The notes under the pieces: generated by a model
Seen by the model: the letters and a program-made list of their open reading frames with translations, nothing else
What the model was told of the DNA's origin: nothing
Database searches by the model: none
Source of the DNA: Homoserinimonas aerilata
Lineage (GTDB): Bacteria; Actinomycetota; Actinomycetes; Actinomycetales; Microbacteriaceae
Length of the DNA stretch: 64,000 nt
Direction of reading: 5' to 3'
Assembly (NCBI RefSeq): GCF_006716125.1
Contig: NZ_VFOM01000001.1
Location: 1,302,001 to 1,366,000, forward strand
Shown here: piece by piece, positions 7,801 through 15,647 of the stretch
Numbering within the stretch: the first letter of the stretch is position 1
How the letters are laid out: every line of letters begins with the position of its first letter
Made by a program: the position numbers and the translations under genes

Positions 7801-10800
7801 TCAGGCCGGGTCGACCACCACGAGCAGGTCGCCGCCCTCAACAGGAGACGTCGCCTTGATCGCCAGCCTCGACACCGTGCCCGCCACGCTCGCCGTGATC
7901 GCAGCCTCCATCTTCATGGCCTCGATCGTCGCCACCGCCTGGCCCGCCGCCACAACGGCACCCTCCTCCACCTGGAGCGTCACCACTCCGGCGAAGGGGG
8001 CCGCGACATGGCCCGGATTGGAGGCATCCGCCTTCTCCGTCGCCTTCGTATCGACCGAGATGCTGCGATCGCGCACGAAGACAGGACGAAGCTGCCCGTT
8101 CATCGTCGCCATGACGGTGCGCATGCCCTTGTCATCGGCGTCGCCGATGGCCTCGAGACCCACATACAGGTTCACGCCCGTCGCGATCTCGACAATGTGC
8201 TCATCGCCCTGACGAAGCCCGTACAGGTAGTCGATCGTGTCGACGACCGAGAGATCGCCGTAGCTCTCCCGAACCTCCGCATAGTGCGCCGTCGGGGCGG
8301 GGAACAGCAGCCGGTTGAGCGCATCACGGCGCTCGGCAGGGGAACCGTCGAGCGCGGCCTGATCCTCCTCGGACACCTCGTTGACGCCGATGCGCACCGT
8401 GCGGCCCTCCAGGACCCGGCTGCGGAACGGCTCGGGCCATCCGCCAGGCAGATCCCCGAGCTCGCCGGCCATGAAGCCGATCACCGAATCGGGGATGTCG
8501 AACTTCTGCGGATTCGCCTCGAAATCGGCGGGATCGGCGTCGGCTGCCACGAGTGCGAGCGCCAGATCGCCGACGACCTTCGACGACGGGGTCACCTTCG
8601 GCGGGCGGCCCAGCATCGTGCTCGCCGCCGCATAGGCGTCCTCGATCTTCTCGAAGTGGTCGCCGAGGCCCAGCGCGATCGCCTGCTGACGCAGATTGCT
8701 GAGCTGGCCACCCGGGATCTCGTGATGGTACACGCGCCCCGTCGGGCCGGCCAGACCGGACTCGAACGGACGGTACACCTCGCGCACGGCCTCCCAGTAC
8801 GGCTCGAGATCGGAGACCGCGTCAAGCGAGAACCCGGTGTCGCGCTCCGTGTTCGCCAGAGCCGCCACGAGGGCAGAGAACGAAGGCTGGCTCGTCGTGC
8901 CCGCCATCGGCGCGCTCGCCACATCGACGGCATCCGCGCCCGCACGGCTCGCCGCCAGCAGCGTCGCCAGCTGGCCACCCGCCGTGTCATGCGTGTGCAC
9001 GTGGACAGGCAGATCGAAACGCTCGCGCAGAGCAACGACGAGCTTCTCGGCGGCACCCGCGCGCAGCAGCCCCGCCATGTCCTTGACAGCGATGATGTGC
9101 GCGCCGGACTCCACGATCTGCTCGGCCAGACGCAGGTAGTAGTCGAGCGTGTAGAGATCCTCGGCAGGGTTCAGCAGATCACCGGTGTAGCAGAGGGCGA
9201 CCTCCGCAACAGCAGAACCCGTCTCAAGAACCGAATCGATCGCCGGGCGCATCTGCGAGACATCGTTGAGCGCATCGAAGATGCGGAAGATGTCGACGCC
9301 GGTGCTCGCCGCCTCACGCACGAAGGCATCCGTCACCTGCGTCGGATACGGGGTGTAGCCGACAGTGTTGCGGCCACGCAGCAGCATCTGGATGGCCACA
9401 TTCGGCAGGGCCTCGCGCAGCTTCGCAAGGCGCTCCCACGGGTCCTCACCCAGGAACCTCAACGCCACATCATAGGTGGCGCCACCCCAGGCCTCCACCG
9501 AGAACAGCTCCGGCGTGAGCCGAGCCACGGCAGGTGCCGCCTGCACCAGATCACGGGTGCGCACCCGCGTCGCCAACAGCGACTGGTGGGCATCGCGGAA
9601 CGTCGTCTCCGTCACCGCAAGCGCCTTCTGCTCGCGCAGGGCGGCGGCGAAGCCGGCCGGACCCAGCTCGAGCAGCCGCTGACGCGAACCCGGCTTCGGG
9701 GTCGCCAGACGGTCGAACTCGGGCAGCTTGAGCGCAGGATTGATCGCACCGAACGGCTGGCCGTTCGGGTGGTTCACCGTCACATCCGCCAGCCAGTTGA
9801 GAACCTTGGTGCCGCGATCCCTCGACGGGTGCGCGTGCATCAGCTGCGGGCGCTCATCGATGAACGCCGTGCTGACATCACCGGCGACAAACGACGGATC
9901 CTCCAGGACCGCCTGGATGAACGGGATGTTCGTGGCAACGCCACGGATGCGGAACTCCGCAAGACCACGCCTGGCACGGCTCACCGCCGAAGCGAAGTCA
10001 CGCCCGCGGCAGGTCATCTTGACCAGCATCGAATCGAAGTGCGGATTGATCTCCGAACCGGGGCTCACCGTTCCGCCATCGAGACGGATGCCGCCGCCGC
10101 CCGGCGAACGATACGTCGTGATCTTGCCGGTGTCGGGGCGGAAACCCTGCGTCGGATCCTCCGTCGTGATGCGACACTGCAACGCAGAGCCCCGCAGGCT
10201 CAGCGAATCCTGCCTCAAGCCCAACTGATCGAGTGTCTCCCCCGCGGCGATACGGATCTGCGCCTGGACGAGGTCGACATCCGTGACCTCCTCCGTCACC
10301 GTGTGCTCGACCTGGATACGCGGATTCATCTCGATGAAGACATGCTCGCCGGCGCGATCGCCGACCGTGTCAAGCAGGAACTCGACCGTTCCCGCATTGA
10401 CGTAGCCGATCGACTTCGCGAACGCGACCGCATCACGGTAGAGCGCCTGCCGGATGCCCTCGTCGAGGTTCGGGGCGGGAGCGATCTCGACAACCTTCTG
10501 ATTGCGTCGCTGGATCGAGCAGTCCCGCTCGAACAGATGAATCGTCTCGCCTGAGGAATCCGCCAGGATCTGCACCTCGATGTGACGCGGGCGGAGCACC
10601 GCCTGCTCCAAGAACATCGTGGCGTCACCGAAGGCGCTGTCGGCCTCCCGCATGGCCTCCTCGAGCGCCGGACGCAGCTCCTCGGGCGTGTTCACGCGAC
10701 GCATGCCGCGGCCACCGCCACCCGCCACCGCCTTCGCGAAGACAGGAAAACCGATCTCATCGGCCGCCGCGACAAGCACATCGACATCCGTCGTCGCCGG

Positions 10801-11205
10801 CGACGACTTCAGCACAGGAACGCCCGCAGCGATCGCGTACTCCTTGGCCGTCACCTTGTTGCCGGCCATCTCGAGCACGCTCTTACCCGGACCGATGAAG
10901 GTGATGCCGGCATCCGCCGCCGCCTGCGCCAACTCCGGATTCTCCGACAGGAAGCCATAGCCCGGGTAGATCGCGTCAGCGCCACTCAGCTTCGCCACGC
11001 GGATGATCTCAGAAACATCGAGATAGGCCCTGACCGGATGCCCCTTCTCGCCGATCTGGAACGCCTGGTCGGCCTTCTGGCGGTGAAGGGAATTGCGATC
11101 CTCATACGGATACACCGCGACAGTGCTCGCCCCCAACTCGAAGGCGGCACGAAAAGCGCGAATGGCGATCTCGCCACGATTCGCCACAAGAATCTTCTTA
11201 AACAT
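7801..11205 (-). CDS. pyc: Pyruvate carboxylase
   Basis: Biotin- and ATP-dependent carboxylation of pyruvate to oxaloacetate (anaplerosis). The 1134-residue single chain has, in order: the biotin carboxylase domain (starts FKKILVANRGEIA, with the GGGGRGMR Gly-rich loop and EMNPRIQVEHTVTE), the carboxyltransferase domain (around residues 530-830, including a HTHDT metal motif), and the biotinyl domain with EAMKMEA, biotin-acceptor Lys about 1098. The ATG at 11205 is preceded by GGAAGGGA; the frame stays open upstream to 11670, but that region overlaps the divergent parA. It is divergent from parA with a 112-nt gap. Confidence 0.96.
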   Translation of the reverse strand: MFKKILVANRGEIAIRAFRAAFELGASTVAVYPYEDRNSLHRQKADQAFQIGEKGHPVRAYLDVSEIIRVAKLSGADAIYPGYGFLSENPELAQAAADAGITFIGPGKSVLEMAGNKVTAKEYAIAAGVPVLKSSPATTDVDVLVAAADEIGFPVFAKAVAGGGGRGMRRVNTPEELRPALEEAMREADSAFGDATMFLEQAVLRPRHIEVQILADSSGETIHLFERDCSIQRRNQKVVEIAPAPNLDEGIRQALYRDAVAFAKSIGYVNAGTVEFLLDTVGDRAGEHVFIEMNPRIQVEHTVTEEVTDVDLVQAQIRIAAGETLDQLGLRQDSLSLRGSALQCRITTEDPTQGFRPDTGKITTYRSPGGGGIRLDGGTVSPGSEINPHFDSMLVKMTCRGRDFASAVSRARRGLAEFRIRGVATNIPFIQAVLEDPSFVAGDVSTAFIDERPQLMHAHPSRDRGTKVLNWLADVTVNHPNGQPFGAINPALKLPEFDRLATPKPGSRQRLLELGPAGFAAALREQKALAVTETTFRDAHQSLLATRVRTRDLVQAAPAVARLTPELFSVEAWGGATYDVALRFLGEDPWERLAKLREALPNVAIQMLLRGRNTVGYTPYPTQVTDAFVREAASTGVDIFRIFDALNDVSQMRPAIDSVLETGSAVAEVALCYTGDLLNPAEDLYTLDYYLRLAEQIVESGAHIIAVKDMAGLLRAGAAEKLVVALRERFDLPVHVHTHDTAGGQLATLLAASRAGADAVDVASAPMAGTTSQPSFSALVAALANTERDTGFSLDAVSDLEPYWEAVREVYRPFESGLAGPTGRVYHHEIPGGQLSNLRQQAIALGLGDHFEKIEDAYAAASTMLGRPPKVTPSSKVVGDLALALVAADADPADFEANPQKFDIPDSVIGFMAGELGDLPGGWPEPFRSRVLEGRTVRIGVNEVSEEDQAALDGSPAERRDALNRLLFPAPTAHYAEVRESYGDLSVVDTIDYLYGLRQGDEHIVEIATGVNLYVGLEAIGDADDKGMRTVMATMNGQLRPVFVRDRSISVDTKATEKADASNPGHVAAPFAGVVTLQVEEGAVVAAGQAVATIEAMKMEAAITASVAGTVSRLAIKATSPVEGGDLLVVVDPA

Positions 11206-11317
11206 CCGGTCCCTTCCGACTTCCGCAACTCTATTGCGAAAGAAAGCCGCCTCGGAGCGGCAAACGCTGTGCGATGTGCTGGGTTCTTTCAGAGTAGTGA
11301 AGGTAGGGTTTCTTTTT

Positions 11318-12106
11318 GTGCATGTACTCAGCGTGAGCTCCCTCAAGGGGGGCGTCGGAAAGACGACCGTCACGTTGGGACTGGCCTCAGCAGCCTTTGC
11401 CAAGGGGCTCAGAACCCTCGTCGTGGACCTCGACCCGCAATCGGATGTCTCCACCGGCATGGACATCAACGTCGCCGGACACCTCAACGTCGCCGACGTG
11501 CTCGCCTCCCCCAAAGAGAAGATCGTGCGCCAGGCGATCGCCCCCAGCGGATGGACACGCGGCCGCCCGGGCAAGATCGACGTCATGATCGGAAGCCCCT
11601 CGGCGATCAACTTCGACGGGCCGCACCCCAGCATCCGCGACATCTGGAAGCTCGAAGAGGCCCTCGCCAACGTCGAAGCCGACTACGACCTCGTGCTCAT
11701 CGACTGCGCGCCCTCACTCAACGCGCTCACCCGCACAGCCTGGGCGGCCAGCGACCGGGTCACCGTCGTCACAGAGCCCGGGCTCTTCTCCGTCGCCGCA
11801 GCCGACCGCGCACTGCGCGCCATAGAAGAGATCCGCCGCGGCCTCTCCCCCCGCCTGCAGCCCCTCGGCATCATCGTCAACCGTGCGCGAGTGCAATCAC
11901 TCGAACACCAGTTCCGCATCAAAGAACTGCGCGACATGTTCGGGCCGCTCGTACTCAGCCCGCAACTGCCGGAACGTACCTCCCTGCAGCAGGCTCAAGG
12001 TGCCGCCAAGCCGCTGCACATCTGGCCCGGAGAGAGCGCACAGGAGATGGCGCGCAACTTCGACCAGCTGCTCGAGCGGATCATCCGCACGGCTGGTTTG
12101 GCGTAG
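11318..12106 (+). CDS. ParA-family chromosome partitioning-type ATPase
   Basis: The 262-residue product starts a few residues before a deviant Walker A motif (KGGVGKTT, residues 10-17), then has the VVDLDPQSD switch I segment and a LIDCAPS Walker B/switch II segment, typical of ParA/Soj ATPases that move cargo on the nucleoid. There is no helix-turn-helix N-terminus and no parB next to it, so this is an orphan ParA rather than the chromosomal parAB pair. The GTG at 11318 has AGGTAGGG upstream; upstream in-frame starts lie in pyc. It is divergent from pyc and convergent with the MerR gene. The cargo cannot be predicted. Confidence 0.85.
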   Translation: MHVLSVSSLKGGVGKTTVTLGLASAAFAKGLRTLVVDLDPQSDVSTGMDINVAGHLNVADVLASPKEKIVRQAIAPSGWTRGRPGKIDVMIGSPSAINFDGPHPSIRDIWKLEEALANVEADYDLVLIDCAPSLNALTRTAWAASDRVTVVTEPGLFSVAAADRALRAIEEIRRGLSPRLQPLGIIVNRARVQSLEHQFRIKELRDMFGPLVLSPQLPERTSLQQAQGAAKPLHIWPGESAQEMARNFDQLLERIIRTAGLA

Positions 12107-12160
12107 CCCCAGGGGTCAGTCGGAGGCAGGTCTCGAGACTGTGCGATCGCTCCGCACTCG

Positions 12161-12224
12161 CACACCTCGACCAGCGGGTATCACCGATGCGCTGCGGCTC
12201 CACACCTCGACCAGCGGGTGTCAC
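12161..12224. repeat. Two 24-bp direct repeats (REP-like intergenic element)
   Basis: CACACCTCGACCAGCGGGT followed by A or G and TCAC occurs at 12161-12184 and 12201-12224, one mismatch and 40 bp apart, between the convergent parA and merR genes. The preceding bases (TCTCGAGACTGTGCGATCG, from 12131) resemble the remains of the palindromic TCTCGAGAC...CTCGACCA intergenic repeats seen in Microbacteriaceae genomes. Together they may also form the 3' ends of the two convergent transcripts. Confidence 0.6.
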
Positions 12225-12249
12225 GGCTCGACGCCTCAGGGGCGGGTGC

Positions 12250-12801
12250 TCAGGAGGCGCGTGACGCCCTGCGGGCCGCGAGCTCGTCCATGGCATCCGG
12301 CTTGTCGGCCTCAAGCTCGACGAGGCTGTGCTCGACCTCGCGGAGGACCTTGCCCACAGCGATGCCGAAGACGCCCTGGCCGCGGTTGACGAGGTCGATG
12401 ACCTCGTCATTGGAGGTGCAGAGATAGACACTCGCGCCATCGCTCATGAGGGTCGTCTGCGCCAGATCGTTGACGCCCGCCTCGCGGAGCTGGTTGACGG
12501 CGGTGCGAATCTGCTGAAGCGAGATGCCCGTGTCGAGCAGGCGCTTCACGAGCTTGAGCACGAGGATGTCGCGGAAGCCGTACAGACGCTGCGAACCAGA
12601 GCCAGCGGCACCACGAACGGTCGGTTCGACCAGTTCGGTGCGAGCCCAGTAGTCGAGCTGGCGGTAGCTGATACCCGCCGCACGGGCGGCGACCGCACCG
12701 CGGTAGCCAGCGCCGGCATCACCCAGATCGGGCAGGCCATCGGTGAACAGCAGCCCGAGGTCGTAACGAGCATCCTCGTTACGACTGGAGAGTTCGCTCA
12801 T
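12250..12801 (-). CDS. MerR-family transcriptional regulator (Rv1830-like)
   Basis: The 183-residue protein has a MerR-type winged-helix domain: GISYRQLDYWARTELVEP, then an RLYGFRDILVLKLVKRLL segment, then a predicted helical dimerisation stretch (SLQQIRTAVNQLRE). In mycobacteria the corresponding gene lies beside the FtsR/GarA genes, as here. The start at ATG 12801 gives the conserved N-terminus; the frame is open for 54 more codons upstream without similarity. No effector-binding Cys cluster is visible. The operator is unknown. It is 183 nt downstream of the ftsR gene on the same strand. Confidence 0.85.
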   Translation of the reverse strand: MSELSSRNEDARYDLGLLFTDGLPDLGDAGAGYRGAVAARAAGISYRQLDYWARTELVEPTVRGAAGSGSQRLYGFRDILVLKLVKRLLDTGISLQQIRTAVNQLREAGVNDLAQTTLMSDGASVYLCTSNDEVIDLVNRGQGVFGIAVGKVLREVEHSLVELEADKPDAMDELAARRASRAS

Positions 12802-12984
12802 CTCGATGTGCCTTCCACGCTGTGCCTGCCGATTGAGTCCGCAGGAGCCCGAACGCTGCTCTGCAACGTTCAAGGTCTGGTTGAACTTGATGTAGCTCAA
12901 CGGTACGAGGTTTCGACCCCGAAAACCTGTATTGACCACATCGCGGGCGGCGTGTCGCCGCAATCGCGTGGCCTTCCTGACAGC

Positions 12985-13701
12985 TTAGGGGTCGAGCCGC
13001 GAAAGCGCACTGCGGATGAGGCTGCTCCGCACGATTTCGAGCTGCCCCGCGATCTCACGGGCAAGCTCCCCCGCCTTCGCCCTGCTCGACGCGTCATTCC
13101 TGCGCGCGACCGGAATCAGGGCACTCTCGATGAGCCCCAGTTCGCGCTCCGCCGCAGCCCGGAAGCCCCGCAGATGACGAGGCTCGATGCCGCTGCGCTT
13201 CAACTCGACCAGAGCAGTCAGCACATGGAGCGCATCCTCGCCATAGACATCCGCCGCCACGATCAGCGACGACGACACCGCATCACTCAACAGTTGAGGA
13301 GTGGCCCCGGCCTCGCGCATCAGCTCATCACGCTGGAAGCGACGCTCCGAGGGGAGCATCGACGGCGTCGACAACGTCGCAGCGCCCGGAAGCTCCGGCT
13401 GGCGGCCGGCATCGATGTCGTCGAGATAGCCGCGGATGACCTTCAGCGGCAGGTAATGATCGCGCTGCATCGTGAGAACGAAACGCAACCGCTCCAGATC
13501 ACTCGGCGAGAACTTGCGGTAGCCCGACTCGGTACGCGCCGGAGAGACCAGCTGGCGCTCCTCCAGGAAGCGCAACTTCGAGGGAGTCAGATCGGGGAAC
13601 TCAGCCGTCAACCTGGCAAGCACCTGGCCGATACTGAGCAGCGCGGGGGCCGCAGAAGACTCCTGCGCAGCCGAACTCTGCTGCGCGGCGGACCGCGCCA
13701 C
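12985..13701 (-). CDS. ftsR: FtsR-type MerR-family regulator
   Basis: The 238-residue protein has a MerR winged helix (LTPSKLRFLEERQLVSP, then RKFSPSDLERLRFV) and a long C-terminal region, matching the actinobacterial FtsR (Rv1828) layout. In Corynebacterium, FtsR activates ftsZ and so links to cell division; that role here is inferred from family and neighbourhood. It begins at a GTG whose G is the last base of the garA TAG stop (TAGTG), so the two genes are very likely translationally coupled. The N-terminal 20 residues are Ala/Ser/Gln-rich, and a later start is possible. Confidence 0.85.
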   Translation of the reverse strand: MARSAAQQSSAAQESSAAPALLSIGQVLARLTAEFPDLTPSKLRFLEERQLVSPARTESGYRKFSPSDLERLRFVLTMQRDHYLPLKVIRGYLDDIDAGRQPELPGAATLSTPSMLPSERRFQRDELMREAGATPQLLSDAVSSSLIVAADVYGEDALHVLTALVELKRSGIEPRHLRGFRAAAERELGLIESALIPVARRNDASSRAKAGELAREIAGQLEIVRSSLIRSALSRLDP

Positions 13702-14204
13702 TAGTGGGCTGCCTGCTGCGCGAGATCGACGCGTGAAGCGTAGAACGTCAGCCGGAACTTGCCGATCTGAACCTCAGCGCCATCCGTGAGCAGCGCAGAC
13801 TCGATACGCACGCCGTCGAAGTAGGTGCCGTTCAACGACCCCAGATCTTTGATCTCGAACGTCGTGCCGTGACGAAGGAACTCCGAATGCCTGCGCGAGA
13901 CCGTCACATCGTCGAGGAAGATGTCGGCCTCAGGGTGCCGGCCCGCCGTTGTCACATCAGAATCCAGCAGGAAGCGAGACCCCACATTCGGGCCGCGCCG
14001 AACGATCAGCAGCGCCGACCCCGAGGGGAGCGCGCCGACGGCATCCTTCTCCTCAGGAGAGATCGTTCCCGTGAGCGCAGCCAGCTGGGCTTCGAACTCC
14101 TCGCCGAAGTGAGCTGTCGTGTCGGTGGTGCGGGGCTCGTCGTGCTCACCGTTCGAACCAGAACCGTTCGCACCGGTGTGATCCGATCGCGGTGAATCAA
14201 CCAT
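13701..14204 (-). CDS. garA: FHA-domain signalling protein (GarA/OdhI-like)
   Basis: GarA/OdhI proteins control 2-oxoglutarate flux (2-oxoglutarate dehydrogenase, glutamate dehydrogenase) and are switched off when their N-terminal Thr pair is phosphorylated by PknB/PknG-type kinases. The 167-residue protein has an FHA domain (about 66-155) with the GRHP, SRRH and LGSLNGT motifs, and a flexible N-terminus with DTTAHF; T29 and T30 align with the phosphorylated Thr pair (ETTSVF) of GarA. AGGAGG lies upstream of ATG 14204. The gene is coupled to ftsR through a one-base overlap. Kinase recognition of T29/T30 is inferred. Confidence 0.88.
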   Translation of the reverse strand: MVDSPRSDHTGANGSGSNGEHDEPRTTDTTAHFGEEFEAQLAALTGTISPEEKDAVGALPSGSALLIVRRGPNVGSRFLLDSDVTTAGRHPEADIFLDDVTVSRRHSEFLRHGTTFEIKDLGSLNGTYFDGVRIESALLTDGAEVQIGKFRLTFYASRVDLAQQAAH

Positions 14205-14356
14205 GTGGACCTCCTAGCTCGTTAGCGTCCCAGCGTATCGGATTCGAAGGCCTGCCCGGGGGCCCGATTTCCCAGCCGAAGATGAGAAGGCACCCCGCAT
14301 TCGCGGCACGCCGGATCGATCTGCTGGGCCCGAGCCTCGGAGGGTACGCTCGAAGC

Positions 14357-14800
14357 ATGTCGTGCATCCGCTTCAACACTCCGGCGCAGCTCGCGGCCAT
14401 GCGCGAGCACGTTCCCGTCATGCTGACCCCCGAGGAGGCTGCGGCGCTGCATCCCGCCCCGCCCGTGACGGAGAGCAAGATCCGCCGGCTGCGCATCCTG
14501 GCCCAGGATCAGAACCCCAAGATCCGCGAGAGCGTCGCCAGTAATTACCACACGCCGGAGGACCTCTTCGAGGTGCTGGCGCGTGACCCCGACGACGGTG
14601 TGCGCAGCTGCGTCGCCCGCAATGAATACGCGCCCTGCGACGTTCTCCGATCGATGGCCGACGACGCATCCGAGCAGGTCCGCGGATGGCTCGCCGTCAA
14701 CTACTACGTTCCGGCGGACGTCATGGAGCGCCTCGCAGCGGACCCCAGCGAGACCGTACGCAAGCTCGTGAACTGGAAGGGCGCGCTCGTCGACGCCTGA
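14357..14800 (+). CDS. LRV-type (variant leucine-rich) repeat protein
   Basis: A 147-residue soluble protein. From about residue 40 it is built of three or four copies of a roughly 24-residue repeat with the pattern LAxDPxxxVRxxVAxNxxxPxDxL, the leucine-rich-repeat-variant (LRV)/HEAT-like signature of helical solenoids; such folds usually act as protein-binding scaffolds. The first 40 residues hold no known motif. The ATG at 14357 was chosen because the repeat register and composition begin there; the upstream 152 nt to garA contain no other gene. Partner and function are unknown. Confidence 0.75.
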   Translation: MSCIRFNTPAQLAAMREHVPVMLTPEEAAALHPAPPVTESKIRRLRILAQDQNPKIRESVASNYHTPEDLFEVLARDPDDGVRSCVARNEYAPCDVLRSMADDASEQVRGWLAVNYYVPADVMERLAADPSETVRKLVNWKGALVDA

Positions 14801-14831
14801 GTCCGTCGCGAACGGCGAGTCAGAGGAACCC

Positions 14832-15647
14832 GTGCGCAGGATCAATGCAGCGCGTCACACCCGCGGGGCGCGCACGATCTTCGGCGTGACGCGCATCACT
14901 GCGGCGTGCGTCGCCGTCGTAGCGCTCATCGGTGACATCAACTACACGATCGGCACCGGCCCGTTCGCGATCGCCAACTTCTTCAGCTATTTCACCGTGC
15001 AGAGCATGACGATCGCCGTCATCGTCTTCGCGCTGGGAGCCGCCAACGCCCTGCGCGAACCGCAGGACCCCCTCTGGCTGGACAAGCTCAGGGCCGTCTC
15101 CACCTGCTACGTCATCGTCTCGGGGCTCGTGTTCGCTGTGATCCTCGTGGAGGGAACCTTCCGCGGAATCCCTGTCTGGGCGCCCTGGTCGAGCCAGCTG
15201 CTGCACTTCGTGCTGCCCGCCTACGCGCTGCTCGACTGGATCGTCGCCCCCGGCAGAGAAGTTCCGTGGAAGACGATCGGCTGGGTGCTGCTGTTCCCCG
15301 CGATCTGGGTGGTCTTCACGATGATCCGCGGCTCACAGGTGTACTGGTACCCGTACTTCTTCCTCGACCCCGCACTCGTCGAGATCCCCTTCGAATTCGG
15401 GCTCTACATCCTCGCGACAATCGTCATCTTCACCGGCGTCGTCTCCGGGCTGATCGCGATCAGTCGGCGGCACCACTCTCGCCAGACGGCGACGGAAGCA
15501 CGCCCCCAGGCCCCTCAAGCACCTCGGGATCAAGGAACGGCTCCAGACTCGTCAACGCCGCCTGCAGCAGATCGGCATCAGAGAACTCGGCCAAGCGCGT
15601 CGCTGCCTCGCCTGCACAGATCCCCACAAGCATGGGCTCACCCGTGA
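14832..15647 (+). CDS. Pr6Pr-family integral membrane protein
   Basis: A 271-residue protein with about six hydrophobic segments between residues 18 and 212, including an NFFSYFTVQS motif near the first loops and a WYPYFFLDP motif, both characteristic of the Pr6Pr (FAR-17a/AIG1-like) family. Molecular role is not established for bacterial members. The start is GTG 14832 with AGAGGAA upstream. The last 60 or so residues are Gln/Pro/Arg-rich, unlike the family, and are antisense to the 3' end of the amine oxidase gene: the two genes overlap tail to tail by 188 bp. The true C-terminus therefore deserves checking. Confidence 0.72.
   Translation: MRRINAARHTRGARTIFGVTRITAACVAVVALIGDINYTIGTGPFAIANFFSYFTVQSMTIAVIVFALGAANALREPQDPLWLDKLRAVSTCYVIVSGLVFAVILVEGTFRGIPVWAPWSSQLLHFVLPAYALLDWIVAPGREVPWKTIGWVLLFPAIWVVFTMIRGSQVYWYPYFFLDPALVEIPFEFGLYILATIVIFTGVVSGLIAISRRHHSRQTATEARPQAPQAPRDQGTAPDSSTPPAADRHQRTRPSASLPRLHRSPQAWAHP

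Noticed and set aside
8008..10554. 848-codon plus-strand frame
   Set aside because: Antisense to pyruvate carboxylase, Arg/His-rich and without domains; a typical shadow frame in GC-rich DNA.
11206..11670. Upstream extension of pyc
   Set aside because: Overlaps parA on the other strand and lacks similarity; ATG 11205 has a ribosome site and the canonical N-terminus.
12328..13704. 458-codon plus-strand frame
   Set aside because: Antisense to the two MerR genes, with no recognisable domain.
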